Made by a program: the position numbers and the translations under genes | Notes under the pieces: generated by a model | What the model was told of the DNA's origin: nothing | The model's input: only the letters and a program-made list of their open reading frames with translations | Databases searched by the model: none | Origin: Pseudomonas sp. TCU-HL1 | GTDB taxonomy: Bacteria > Pseudomonadota > Gammaproteobacteria > Pseudomonadales > Pseudomonadaceae | DNA length: 64,000 nt | Assembly (NCBI RefSeq): GCF_001708505.1 | Contig: NZ_CP015992.1 | Location: 2,728,001 to 2,792,000 of the forward strand | Direction of reading: 5' to 3' | Part shown: one piece after another, positions 25,088 through 33,197 of the stretch | How positions within the stretch are numbered: position 1 is the stretch's first letter | How the letters are laid out: each line of letters starts with the position of its first letter

Positions 25088-25447
25088 TCAGCCGTGCCTT
25101 GCGCGGCTGGCCTGCACCACCCGGTGGGCCGGCACGCGCAACTGGGCCAGCAGGTACTCGGCGAACTCCGGCGAATAGGGCTGCAGGGCAATGGCGCGCT
25201 CCATACAGCCCAGCCAGGCGCTGCTCAGGGCCTCGTCGACGGGCCATTGGGCGTGGAAGGAGGGGATCGAGATGGACCCGTACTTCTCGCTGAACAGCTT
25301 CGGTCCGCCCAGCCAGCCGCTGAGGAAGCAGGCCAGCTTGTCGCGGGACTGCTCCAGGCTTTCCGGATGGAGGCGGCGCAAGCCGTCGATGCCGCCGGCG
25401 GCTTGGTAGGAGGCATCGCCGGTGCCGAAGGGAGGAGTTGTGCTCAT
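25088..25447 (-). CDS. Group II truncated haemoglobin, internally shortened
   Basis: 119-residue globin-like protein. Group II features present: LHPESLEQSRDKL, FLSGWLGGPKLF, the proximal histidine in SIPSFHAQWPV and the G-helix tryptophan in AWLGCMERA. The N-terminus runs ASYQAAGGIDGLRRLHPE, joining the start of helix A directly to the region just before helix E, so about 20-25 residues including the B-helix tyrosine that holds bound oxygen appear to be missing. The frame is intact. Family members usually have 125-145 residues. Whether the product still binds haem is uncertain. ATG 25447 was chosen over an upstream ATG at 25555. Confidence 0.8.
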   Translation of the reverse strand: MSTTPPFGTGDASYQAAGGIDGLRRLHPESLEQSRDKLACFLSGWLGGPKLFSEKYGSISIPSFHAQWPVDEALSSAWLGCMERAIALQPYSPEFAEYLLAQLRVPAHRVVQASRARHG

Positions 25448-25478
25448 GGAAGGGGCCGTCAGGAAGTCGAGGCCGGCA

Positions 25479-27422
25479 TCATATCCGCCGTGCCACTGCA
25501 TGTTCAGCCGTCTCGTCGGCGCGGTCATCAAGAAACTCGGTGGGCTCGGAGCCATTGGCGTTGAGCTGGAAGATGCGTGACGGCCGGCCTTCCAGGTCGA
25601 AGAATACCTGGCCGAGGCCCGCGGAATTCCAAAGCCGTTCGCCCGCCTTGCTGTGGTCCGGTGTACGGGGCATCACTTTCATCGGACGGCGCTGGGTGAA
25701 CCAGTTCAGCGGGGAGCGCGGCGAATAGAGCCAACGATTGAGGCGGTCGAACACGTCGAGCAGACGCTGGGGGAACTCGTTCTTGATCCCGCTGCTGGTG
25801 ATTTGCCAGATCTTCGGGCCCTGCTGGCGGTGGCGGATCAGCACTTCATAGACGAAGGAGTAGTGCACGTCGCCGGAGAGGATCACGTAGCTACCCGGTG
25901 TGCGCGAGTGACGGAAGATGTTGAGGATCACTTGGGCCGCACCGCGATGGGCCATCCAGTTTTCCGCGTCCACCAGCAGCGGGTAGCCGAAGGCACTGAA
26001 CACCCGCTGCACCGTTTCGATCAGCTTGACCCCGAAGATGGGGGCCGGCGAGACGATGATGGCCGACGGATGGTCCAGCAGTTCCTGTTGCAGCTCGCTC
26101 AGGGCCTCCCAGTCGAGCAGACCGGAGGGGCGCTTGAGGTCGATCTCGCTGCGCCAGCGGCGGGTGCGGGTGTCCAGCACCACTAGCGCGGGCGTGGTGG
26201 GCAGCACGTATTGCCAGCGATTGAAGGCGATCAGGTGGTCGATCAAACCATCCAGGGCACCACTGTCCAGGTGATTGTTCGCGCTGGCGGTGGCGCTCAG
26301 CGCTTCGGTCCGCACCAGTACGTCGGCGAAGGCGTCAGGGTTGTTGCCCCATCCCTGGCAGAGCATGTAGGCGATCAGTGCGTTGCCGATGATGCGCTTG
26401 GAGAACGGATGCCCGTAGGCGGTCAGCTCCCACTGCGCGGAGAGGTTCCAGTCGTCGGTGATGTCATGGTCGTCGAAGATCATCAGCGTTGGCAGGTGTG
26501 CGAACACCCGCGCGGCACCGGGCAGGCTGGCGCGGAACCCATCCAGCCGCGTCGTTTCCAGTTGGTAGCGTTGCACTTGCGCGGGTTCCAGCGCCGGCAT
26601 TTGCGGCTCGACCAGGGTCCAGGGCACGGGCGACCAGACCAGCAGGTACATGGCCATTACCTCGGCCAGGGTCACCAGATGGTTCTCGGCATTGCTGCTG
26701 GTGAAGATGGGTTTGCGTGCGCCACCGAAGAAGCGCTCGCGCAGGGTCTCGTTGCTTTCCAGCGCGGGTAGCAGGTCGGCACGGCGGTAGTAGCCGGCCG
26801 GGTGCCCATAAAGCGCAGTGCTGTCGTTCACCACGGCGCCTTCCAGGCGTTCATCGAACAGGCCGAGCCGCACAATCAACTGGTGAATGGCCCGCAACAT
26901 GGGGCCGGCGACGTCATCGGCGTAAACCTGGTCGCCGCTCAGCAGCAACAGCGCGGGGCGCTGTTCCGGAGGGGGATTGGCAGCCAGCAGGCGGTCGGCG
27001 CAGAGCAGGCCGTCATTGGCGGGATGGTGCGGCTTGCGGCAGGAGCCATGGAGCAACTGGTCGATGCGCGAGCGCAACACGAAGCTGGGCAGCGTCGCAT
27101 GCTCGTGGAGCAGATGCGGCGCCCACTGGTCGATGCCTTTGCCTTCGATCAACAGGTCGTAGTCGATCTGCTGGTCGAGGGGCAGGGAGGTCTCCAATCG
27201 CAGGTCGATCAGGTGCAGGAACGCGTGCCGACCAAAGGGAATAACCCGGCAACTGTCTTCGTCAAGGAGATACTCGACACCGCTCTCCAGGGACAGCCGC
27301 AGCACCGGCGACAATTTGCGCGAGCCGACCAGCCACAACACCAGGCGGCGTGCTTCGATCCGGCGCAGCATGGGGCCGGCAAGGACGGAGGGGAGGTTTT
27401 CCTGGGATGCGGCAACGGACAT
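25479..27422 (-). CDS. PhoD-like metallophosphatase-family protein
   Basis: 647-residue protein with the PhoD-type metal centre: LLLLSGDQVYADDV, MIFDDHDITDDWN and ILSGDVHYSF near residues 165, 330 and 535. No clear signal peptide or Tat motif is visible, so it may be cytoplasmic, unlike secreted PhoD. It hydrolyses phosphate mono- or diesters if active; the substrate is unknown. Start at 27422 begins MSVAASQENLPSV; an upstream in-frame ATG exists at 27536 but its leader looks random. It appears to stand alone. Confidence 0.88.
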   Translation of the reverse strand: MSVAASQENLPSVLAGPMLRRIEARRLVLWLVGSRKLSPVLRLSLESGVEYLLDEDSCRVIPFGRHAFLHLIDLRLETSLPLDQQIDYDLLIEGKGIDQWAPHLLHEHATLPSFVLRSRIDQLLHGSCRKPHHPANDGLLCADRLLAANPPPEQRPALLLLSGDQVYADDVAGPMLRAIHQLIVRLGLFDERLEGAVVNDSTALYGHPAGYYRRADLLPALESNETLRERFFGGARKPIFTSSNAENHLVTLAEVMAMYLLVWSPVPWTLVEPQMPALEPAQVQRYQLETTRLDGFRASLPGAARVFAHLPTLMIFDDHDITDDWNLSAQWELTAYGHPFSKRIIGNALIAYMLCQGWGNNPDAFADVLVRTEALSATASANNHLDSGALDGLIDHLIAFNRWQYVLPTTPALVVLDTRTRRWRSEIDLKRPSGLLDWEALSELQQELLDHPSAIIVSPAPIFGVKLIETVQRVFSAFGYPLLVDAENWMAHRGAAQVILNIFRHSRTPGSYVILSGDVHYSFVYEVLIRHRQQGPKIWQITSSGIKNEFPQRLLDVFDRLNRWLYSPRSPLNWFTQRRPMKVMPRTPDHSKAGERLWNSAGLGQVFFDLEGRPSRIFQLNANGSEPTEFLDDRADETAEHAVARRI

Positions 27423-27595
27423 CGGGACAACGGGCCTGTACGAGAGAGCGCAACAGGATACCGCGACATTCCCTGTACGGTGAGGGGCGGATAAGTGACT
27501 TTCAGGTTGGCGTACGGTTGCCGCCCGATCGCACAACGGCCCTGGGAAGGGTGGAAATCGCTCTGCATTCCACCGTTCGATGCTCCAGGCAAAAA

Positions 27596-27710
27596 GGCGC
27601 CAGCCTGCTCTGTGGCGGCCAGCGTCACACGCTGGGCGGCACCTTCTTTGAACCTACCGTACTGGGCGATGCCATTGCTGATCGCCAGCGAGGAAACCTT
27701 CGGTAAGGAA
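27596..27710 (+). pseudogene. Remnant of a succinate-semialdehyde dehydrogenase-type gene
   Basis: One frame gives GASLLCGGQRHTLGGTFFEPTVLGDA, split here as GASLLCGGQRH and TLGGTFFEPTVLGDA; after a one-base shift another gives LIASEETFGKE. Together they match the C-terminal region of GabD-like aldehyde dehydrogenases (FFEPTVL...EETFGP). Both flanks lack the rest of the gene. It is a decayed fragment at the left edge of the copper island. Confidence 0.75.
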
Positions 27711-27738
27711 AACCCGGCCAACCTGAGGGCTGGCCGGG
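27707..27738 (-). terminator. Rho-independent terminator of the copA-DUF411 operon
   Basis: On the minus strand CCCGGCCA, 10-base loop, TGGCCGGG, then TTTTCC. It begins 20 bases after the DUF411 stop codon. Confidence 0.8.
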
Positions 27739-27758
27739 CGTGTCGGTCGGACTTGAAG

Positions 27759-28217
27759 TTACTTGGCCGGGTAATCGGCGATTACCTGGTCGGTACCCGC
27801 CTGGGTCAAGCCAATGACCTGATAGGCGTCTTGTTTCCCGCCCACTTCCATGCCGGGAGAGCCAGCCGGCATCCCAGGTACGGCAATGCCTCGCAGATCA
27901 GAGCGCTTGCTGAGCTCGACGACTTGCGCAGCCGGGACATGGCCCTCGATGAATTTGCCATCGATCACCGCGGTATGGCAGGACGCCAACCGTGGGGCAA
28001 CACCGAGGCGCTGCTTGACCGAGGTCATATCCGACTCGACATGATCGATAACCTTGAAGCCGTTGGCTTCCAGGTGTTCCACCCATTTCTTGCAGCAGCC
28101 GCAACTGGCGCTGCGGTGGACATCAACCGTCAAAGCTTCTGCTGCTTGGGCGGCGGAAACGATGAACATAGAGGTGAGCGCGACGAATCGCAGCACTCGA
28201 TGAGACCTAGCTTTCAT
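27759..28217 (-). CDS. DUF411 metal-binding protein
   Basis: 152-residue exported protein with a signal peptide (MKARSHRVLRFVALTSMFIV...AQA). The mature part begins with a thioredoxin-like motif VDVHRSASCGCCKKW (CxCC), then ASCHTAVIDGKFIEGHVPA, and GIAVPGMPAGSPGME near the C-terminus, the DUF411 signature. These proteins occur in copper-resistance loci and are thought to bind copper in the periplasm. The start at 28217 overlaps the cytochrome gene by 11 bases. Last gene of the copA operon. Confidence 0.92.
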   Translation of the reverse strand: MKARSHRVLRFVALTSMFIVSAAQAAEALTVDVHRSASCGCCKKWVEHLEANGFKVIDHVESDMTSVKQRLGVAPRLASCHTAVIDGKFIEGHVPAAQVVELSKRSDLRGIAVPGMPAGSPGMEVGGKQDAYQVIGLTQAGTDQVIADYPAK

Positions 28218-29085
28218 GGACGTGCTCTTTACCATCGGCATGGGTATGGGTTTTCGGCGCCGGCGCTGCTTCTTCTCGCGCCTGCTCCATCTCGTGGTGG
28301 TTAGCTTCGCCTTCTGCGCCACCATGGTGATCGGTAGCACCCTGGGCGGCCGGTTCAGCCGCATGATGATCCTCTTGCTGGCTGGCTGACTCACCGGCGT
28401 GGTGATCTTCAGCAGCCTGCCCAGCGCCATGGTGATCATCGCCTGCCTGGCTCGTCGCCTCACCGCCATGATGATCTTCGCCCGCGCCATCTTGGTGGCT
28501 GCCGCCCGCGGAAGCATTGTCGCCGTGCTGACCTTCGTGGTTGTGCATCTTGGTTTCGCCGCCACCGTGCTGATGGCCACTGCTGCTGGCCACTAGTGCG
28601 CGGTACTGCTCGGCCTCCAGGGAGGGAAGCTTCTGCAGGAACGCCACCATGCCCCAGATGTATGGGTCACCCATGCTCTTGCCCCAGGCCGGCATCCCCG
28701 TGGCCTTGATGCCATGCTTGATGATCCAGAACGCGCTTTCCGGGCTGCCATCGACGCCGACCTTGGTCAGGTTCGGCGGCGCGGGGTACAGGCTTTGGCT
28801 GAGCTCGGTTTGGTTAACCCCAGGCGCCAGGTGGCAACCGATACACATGGAGTTGTAGTTACCCGCGCCGGCACGAATCAGGGCCTCATCCTCGAGATTC
28901 GGCACTTCGAGGTCGCGTGCCCGGACCTCGATCGAGCGGTCCCTGGCCATGGTCAGGAAGGCGTGAACAGGAGCGAGATGCGGATCATCGGCGCCAACAT
29001 TGACCAGGCCGAAATACGCCACGCCCATGATTCCAACAAAACCCACAGTGCTCGCAATGGCTAACGTCTTAATTGTTCTTTTCAT
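28207..29085 (-). CDS. c-type cytochrome with long histidine-rich tail
   Basis: 292 residues. A membrane anchor or signal segment at 5-25, a cytochrome c domain at about 60-165 with haem motif CIGCH and distal methionine probably in KATGMPAWGKSMGD, then about 115 residues of His, Glu, Ala and Gly repeats (EDHHGGEA, DDHHGAGQAAEDHH) likely to bind copper outside the membrane. In Pseudomonas copper loci a mono-haem cytochrome often follows copB; the tail is unusually long here. It overlaps DUF411 by 11 bases and lies 9 bases after copB. Confidence 0.9.
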   Translation of the reverse strand: MKRTIKTLAIASTVGFVGIMGVAYFGLVNVGADDPHLAPVHAFLTMARDRSIEVRARDLEVPNLEDEALIRAGAGNYNSMCIGCHLAPGVNQTELSQSLYPAPPNLTKVGVDGSPESAFWIIKHGIKATGMPAWGKSMGDPYIWGMVAFLQKLPSLEAEQYRALVASSSGHQHGGGETKMHNHEGQHGDNASAGGSHQDGAGEDHHGGEATSQAGDDHHGAGQAAEDHHAGESASQQEDHHAAEPAAQGATDHHGGAEGEANHHEMEQAREEAAPAPKTHTHADGKEHVHES

Positions 29086-29094
29086 GTCAGATTC

Positions 29095-29988
29095 TCAAAA
29101 CCACATCCGGATACCGGCAACAAAGCGTGCCTCGTCTACGTCTTCACCTTCGTCGCGCAGCAGGTCGGCAGTGTTGCCGTAGGAACGGCTCCACGTGACA
29201 CCGATGTACGGGGCGAATTCACGGAGGATTTCGTAGCGTAGGCGCAGACCGACTTCGGTGTTGGCCAGGCCTGAGCCAACACCACGCTCGTGATCGTTCT
29301 TGCCGTAGAAATTCACTTCTGCGGTCGGCTGCAGGATTAGCCGATTGGTGAGCAGAATGTCGTAGTCGCCTTCCAACCGCGCAGCGGTCTGGCCATTCTC
29401 GCCAACGAAGGCGGTAGCTTCGGCCTCGAACGCGTAGAGCGCCATGCCCTGGAGGCCGAAGGCGCCCCAGGTCTGTGGCGACCCGGGTTTGAAGTCCTGG
29501 CGAACTCCTGTGACGACATCCCACCAGGGGCCGATGGAATGCCCCCAGAGCGCCTGCACTTCGGCTTCTTCGGTCACCCCGTTAGTACGCTCACCTTCAG
29601 AACGCAGCCAGAGGCGGTCGACGTCTCCGCCAATCCAGCCGGAGGCATCCCAACTGAGAGTGCTGCCCTCGTCGGCGTCCTGATACTCCAGTTGGTCGAG
29701 CAGGAAGAAGGTGTTGACCTTGCTGTCATGAATGCCATGCCCAGGAAGCGGTGGGAAGGCCGCTTCGCGATCAGCATCGGTCAGGACTGGAATAGGCGTT
29801 CGACTGGTCGTGGTGGGGGCCGTCTCTGCCGAACCCTGGTTCATCTTGCTGTGATCCATGCCCTGCATCTGGTCATGGTTCATCTTGCTGTGGTCCATTT
29901 CCTCAGCAGCAATTGCCAGGCCTGTGCTCAGGGCGCTGAGCGAGACAACCAGCGCCAGAGCGGATGGAGCTGAAATCCTACTGGTCAT
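29095..29988 (-). CDS. copB: Copper resistance protein B, outer membrane
   Basis: 297 residues. Signal peptide, then a short methionine/histidine-rich stretch (MDHSKMNHDQMQGMDHSKM) and a domain with alternating beta strands that forms an outer-membrane barrel (from DSKVNTFFLLDQLEYQ to RFVAGIRMWF with C-terminal aromatic residue). It helps keep copper out of or sequestered outside the cytoplasm. Its first 11 bases overlap the small Met-rich gene. A 58-base segment of its Met-rich part is almost identical to one in that gene. Confidence 0.95.
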   Translation of the reverse strand: MTSRISAPSALALVVSLSALSTGLAIAAEEMDHSKMNHDQMQGMDHSKMNQGSAETAPTTTSRTPIPVLTDADREAAFPPLPGHGIHDSKVNTFFLLDQLEYQDADEGSTLSWDASGWIGGDVDRLWLRSEGERTNGVTEEAEVQALWGHSIGPWWDVVTGVRQDFKPGSPQTWGAFGLQGMALYAFEAEATAFVGENGQTAARLEGDYDILLTNRLILQPTAEVNFYGKNDHERGVGSGLANTEVGLRLRYEILREFAPYIGVTWSRSYGNTADLLRDEGEDVDEARFVAGIRMWF

Positions 29989-30271
29989 GGTCCTGGCTCG
30001 CTTTAGCCTTGTCCGTGTTGTGCTCGTGCTTCATCGAGCCGTGATCCTTCATCTTGCTGTGATCCATGCCTTGCATCTGGTCATGGTTCATCTTGCTGTG
30101 GTCCATGCCTTGCATCTGGCTATGGTCCATTTGCTGCGCCTGGGCTGCCTGACCTTTCTGCTGGTCGGCAGGGCCTTCACCAGCCTGGGCTGCTGGAACC
30201 ATCAACGCAGCGGTCAGGCCAACGGCCAAAGCACTGCCCATCAAAGTCTTGCGCTTCATCATTTCGCTCAT
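29978..30271 (-). CDS. Small exported methionine/histidine-rich copper-binding protein
   Basis: 97 residues: a signal peptide ending AAQA, a glutamine-rich linker, then four MDHS-type motifs (MDHSQMQG, MDHSKMNH, MDHSKMKD) and a charged tail. Such motifs bind Cu(I) or Cu(II) in the periplasm. I chose ATG 30271 because GAGGAG lies 7 bases upstream; an ATG at 30286 overlaps the end of copA. It sits between copA and copB, overlapping copB by 11 bases. It has no named family that I recognise. Confidence 0.85.
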   Translation of the reverse strand: MSEMMKRKTLMGSALAVGLTAALMVPAAQAGEGPADQQKGQAAQAQQMDHSQMQGMDHSKMNHDQMQGMDHSKMKDHGSMKHEHNTDKAKASQDHDQ

Positions 30272-30282
30272 TGAAAGACTCC

Positions 30283-32196
30283 TCATTCGTCCACACGGAC
30301 TTCGCGGAACATGCCCATTTCCATGTGGAGCAGCAGGTGGCAGTGATAAGCCCAGCGGCCCAGAGCGTCCGCGGTAACGCGGTAGCTGCGCTTAGAGCCA
30401 GGGGGCATGTCGATGGTGTGCTTGCGCACCATGAAGTTGCCGTTCTCATCCTCCAGGTCACTCCACATGCCATGGAGGTGAATGGGGTGGGTCATCATGG
30501 TGTCGTTGACCAGGGTGATGCGGACACGCTCGCCGTACTTGAGACGCAGCGGCTCGGCATCGGAGAATTTGATGCCGTCAAAGGACCAGGAGAACTTCTC
30601 CATGTGGCCAGTGAGGTGCAACTCGATGGTGCGGCTGGGCTCGCGGCCATCCGGATCGATGAAAGTGCTTCGCAGATCGGAATAGGTGAGTACGCGACGG
30701 CCGTTGTTGCGCAGGCCAATGCCCGGATCGTCCAGCTTGTGGGTCGGCGTCATGGTCTGCATGTCAACCAACGGGTTGTTGGTCTCGGATGCCGGGTGGG
30801 CCTGCATCTGACCACCCATGCCACCCATATTGCTGTGGTCCATGCCGGCCATATCGCCCTGCATGGCGCTGTGGTCCATTCCAGCCATCTTGCTATGGTC
30901 CATGCCGGCCATACCGCCCTGCATGGCGCTGTGGTCCATTCCGGCCATCTTGCTGTGGTCCATGCCGGCCATATCGCCCTGCATGGCGCTGTGGTCCATT
31001 CCGGCCATCTTGCTATGGTCCATGCCGGCCATATCGCCCTGCATGGCACTGTGGTCCATCCCAGCCATGCTGCCGTGATCCATGCCCATGTCACCCATGC
31101 CGATCAAGGGGCGGGGATCGATCTCAGGCACCGCAGCGCTCAGGCCCTCACGCACGGCCAGGGTGCCGCGGGCATAGCCAGTGCGGTCCATGGATTGAGC
31201 GAAAATGGTGTAAGCCTGTTCGCTGGTCGGTTCGACGATGACATCGTAAGTTTCTGCCACGGCAATACGGAATTCGTCGACGCTCACCGGCTTGACGTGC
31301 TGGCCGTCGGCGGCCACCACGGTCATTTTCAGCCCGGGAATACGCACGTCGAAGTAGCTCATGGCAGAGCCGTTGATGAAGCGCAGGCGAATCTTTTCGC
31401 CCGGCTTGAACAGGCCGGTCCAGTTGCCGTCCGGCGCCTGGCCGTTCATCAGGTAGGTGTAGGTGTAGCCACTGACGTCGGCGAGATCGGTGGGGCTCAT
31501 CTTCATCTCGGCCCACATCTTCCGGTCCGCGACCGTGGCGGCCCAACCGTTCTCGCTCACATCGTTGATGAAGTCGCCAACGGTGCGCTTGTGAAAGTTG
31601 TAGTAGTCCGACTGCTTCTTCAGCTTGGCCATGACGCGGGCCGGGTTTTCGTCGGTCCAGTCGCTCAACATCACCACGTAGTCGCGGTCGTACTGGAAGG
31701 ACTCGGGCTCCTTCGGTTCGATCACGATGGGGCCGTAGACGCCGACCTGTTCCTGCAACCCGGAATGACTGTGGTACCAGTAGGTGCCGTTCTGGTGGAC
31801 CTTGAACTTGTACTCATACATCCCATCCGGGGCGATGCCGTGGAAGCTCAAGCCCGGCACGCCGTCCATGTTGGCCGGCAGGATGATGCCGTGCCAGTGA
31901 ATGGAGGTGTCCTCGCTCAGGCGGTTGCGCACGCGCAAGGTGACGGTATCGCCTTCGCGCCAACGCAGAATCGGACCAGGAATGGTGCCATTGATCGTCA
32001 TGGCCGTACGCGCGGAGCCCGTGATGTTCACCGGGGTTTCACCAATGAACAGGTCGAATTCGGTACCGCTCAACACTGTGGGCTGACCAGGACTGGTCAC
32101 CGCCCAGACAGGAGTACGCCAAAGGCCCAGTCCGCCCAGAATGCCGCCAGCGGCCAAGCCCTTGACGAAGGTTCGCCTTGAGGTTTTGCAATGCAT
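30283..32196 (-). CDS. copA: Copper resistance protein A, periplasmic multicopper oxidase
   Basis: 637 residues. Tat signal SRRTFVKGLAA; cupredoxin domains with copper-binding IHWHGI and WYHSHS near residues 80-130, and C-terminal HPIHLHGMW and HCHLLLHMEMGMF. It oxidises Cu(I) and binds copper. In the middle (about residues 370-460) are 60-bp tandem repeats that encode GMDHSKM/GMDHSAMQG motifs. ATG 32196 was chosen because the Tat motif follows at once; an upstream ATG at 32238 gives an unlikely leader. First gene of the copA-met-rich-copB-cyt-DUF411 operon, with a CopR box at 32360-32375. Confidence 0.96.
   Translation of the reverse strand: MHCKTSRRTFVKGLAAGGILGGLGLWRTPVWAVTSPGQPTVLSGTEFDLFIGETPVNITGSARTAMTINGTIPGPILRWREGDTVTLRVRNRLSEDTSIHWHGIILPANMDGVPGLSFHGIAPDGMYEYKFKVHQNGTYWYHSHSGLQEQVGVYGPIVIEPKEPESFQYDRDYVVMLSDWTDENPARVMAKLKKQSDYYNFHKRTVGDFINDVSENGWAATVADRKMWAEMKMSPTDLADVSGYTYTYLMNGQAPDGNWTGLFKPGEKIRLRFINGSAMSYFDVRIPGLKMTVVAADGQHVKPVSVDEFRIAVAETYDVIVEPTSEQAYTIFAQSMDRTGYARGTLAVREGLSAAVPEIDPRPLIGMGDMGMDHGSMAGMDHSAMQGDMAGMDHSKMAGMDHSAMQGDMAGMDHSKMAGMDHSAMQGGMAGMDHSKMAGMDHSAMQGDMAGMDHSNMGGMGGQMQAHPASETNNPLVDMQTMTPTHKLDDPGIGLRNNGRRVLTYSDLRSTFIDPDGREPSRTIELHLTGHMEKFSWSFDGIKFSDAEPLRLKYGERVRITLVNDTMMTHPIHLHGMWSDLEDENGNFMVRKHTIDMPPGSKRSYRVTADALGRWAYHCHLLLHMEMGMFREVRVDE
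30841..31080. repeat. Four tandem 60-bp repeats inside copA
   Basis: Each unit encodes 20 residues with MAGMDHS and MQGDMAGMDHSKM-type motifs. The units are highly similar, with scattered substitutions, most in the first and last copies. Copy number is likely to vary between strains by slippage. Confidence 0.92.
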
Positions 32197-32359
32197 GCCG
32201 TGTGTGTCCAATGAGTCAAAGGAGCCAGCGCTGAACAACCAACGCGTTGAGGCTGCCGCACCAGGTGATTCCTACACCCTAGAGGGCTTGCCCGCGGTCG
32301 CCATCCTTGAGGCACGCGGCCGCGAGCATACAAGCTGCCACATCCCAACCTTTCAGATG

Positions 32360-32375
32360 ATTACATTTCTGTAAG
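32360..32375. promoter_or_regulatory. CopR box upstream of copA
   Basis: ATTACATTTCTGTAAG, inverted half sites TTACA and TGTAA with 5-base spacer. It lies 164 bases before the copA start. Matching boxes: 32702-32717, 42278-42293, 42946-42961. Confidence 0.85.
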
Positions 32376-32396
32376 GTTGGCCAACGCGCCCCAGAC

Positions 32397-32597
32397 TTAG
32401 CAGTTGGCATGCTCAGCCGATTTGGCCTTTTCAGCAACCGACGACTCGGCCTTTTGCTGTTCCAGGCGGTAGGCCTCCATCGACGCCTGGGCGAGCGTGT
32501 TGGCACGGGCGATGGTCCGATCACCACCACCAGCGGCCATGGCGAAGGACGAGGCAGTCAGGGTGGCAACAACAATCAGCGCTTTCATGGATTTCAT
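32397..32597 (-). CDS. PtrA-like small periplasmic protein
   Basis: 66 residues with signal peptide (MKSMKALIVVATLTASSFAMA) and a mature part opening GGGDRTIARANTLAQASMEAYR, the N-terminal pattern of copper-inducible PtrA proteins of Pseudomonas. Its exact role is unsettled. GAGGAT precedes the ATG, and its own CopR box lies about 105 bases upstream. A longer relative is encoded at 42458-42817. Confidence 0.82.
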   Translation of the reverse strand: MKSMKALIVVATLTASSFAMAAGGGDRTIARANTLAQASMEAYRLEQQKAESSVAEKAKSAEHANC

Positions 32598-32701
32598 AAG
32601 GGTATCCTCGAATAGGGATGGGTTAGCCCGGTATCTGCGGGCTGAGTGTCAGACTCGAAGTCACCTTAACCACCCCGTGCTGTCAGCAACCTGAGGTGAA
32701 C

Positions 32702-32717
32702 ATTACAGTTCTGTAAG
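32702..32717. promoter_or_regulatory. CopR box upstream of the ptrA-like gene
   Basis: ATTACAGTTCTGTAAG, followed by GTTGGC as at the copA box. It lies between the divergent PtrA-like gene and the bufferin operon and may serve both. Confidence 0.85.
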
Positions 32718-32889
32718 GTTGGCATTTGCTACTTGTGAAGCCTCCCGCTCGCTCTGTAGTGTCCATGGCATGCCGGGTAGAGACTTCCCTTCCATGCTCT
32801 GGCCGCGTGTCAGACCCTCCAGTTGCCGCGTGCCAACCCCGCAATGAAAACCCGGCTGAACTTCGACCAACACCATGAGAGATAGCCTT

Positions 32890-33150
32890 ATGTCGACCAA
32901 AACTACCGCCGCGACCGGTGCCGCGCTGGCCCTCGTTGCTGCAAGCTTGTTCGCGGCCCTGCCTGCACAAGCCGCTCAAGATGCCAAAACCGCTGACGTG
33001 AAGTGCTTCGGGGTGAATGCCTGCAAAGGCCAGAACGATTGCATGACCGCCAAGAACGCCTGCCAGGGGCAAGGCGCCTGTAAAGGCCAGGGCTTCAAGT
33101 TGATGCCCAAGGCCAAATGCGATGAGGCTGGTGGCCGGACCAGCGAGTGA
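32890..33150 (+). CDS. bufA2: Bufferin-type metallophore precursor, BufA2 family
   Basis: 86-residue precursor of a ribosomally made, modified periplasmic metal-binding protein. A signal peptide ends near PAQA|AQ. The core has six cysteines in KCFGVNACKGQNDC, NACQGQGACKGQGF and KAKC, the CKGQ repeat pattern of the BufA2 family. Cysteines are predicted targets of the BufB iron enzyme. ATG 32890 was chosen as the signal peptide starts there; an ATG 15 bases upstream is also in frame. First of three genes and placed next to a CopR box, so copper binding is the likely purpose. Confidence 0.87.
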   Translation: MSTKTTAATGAALALVAASLFAALPAQAAQDAKTADVKCFGVNACKGQNDCMTAKNACQGQGACKGQGFKLMPKAKCDEAGGRTSE

Positions 33151-33197
33151 TGTCTTGCCGTGGGGAGTGCTCGTCACTCCCCCCTTGGGAGCCCTGA

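Larger units (their letters stand above)
27423..27758. other. Gene-free stretch with dehydrogenase remnant and terminator
   Basis: 336 bases between the phosphatase and the copper genes. It contains the aldehyde dehydrogenase remnant at 27596-27710 and the terminator at 27707-27738; nothing else is recognisable. Confidence 0.7.

Noticed and set aside
30841..31080. CRISPR-like repetitive block
   Set aside because: Contiguous 60-bp tandem repeats with no spacers, in frame with copA, encoding MDHS motifs.
30271..32181. Plus-strand frame of 636 codons over copA
   Set aside because: Antisense to a multicopper oxidase with intact copper motifs; the antisense product is low-complexity HVAVVH repeats from the tandem repeat.
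32683..33177. Minus-strand frame of 164 codons over bufA2
   Set aside because: Antisense to a cysteine-rich precursor with a signal peptide; no ribosome binding site or recognisable domain.
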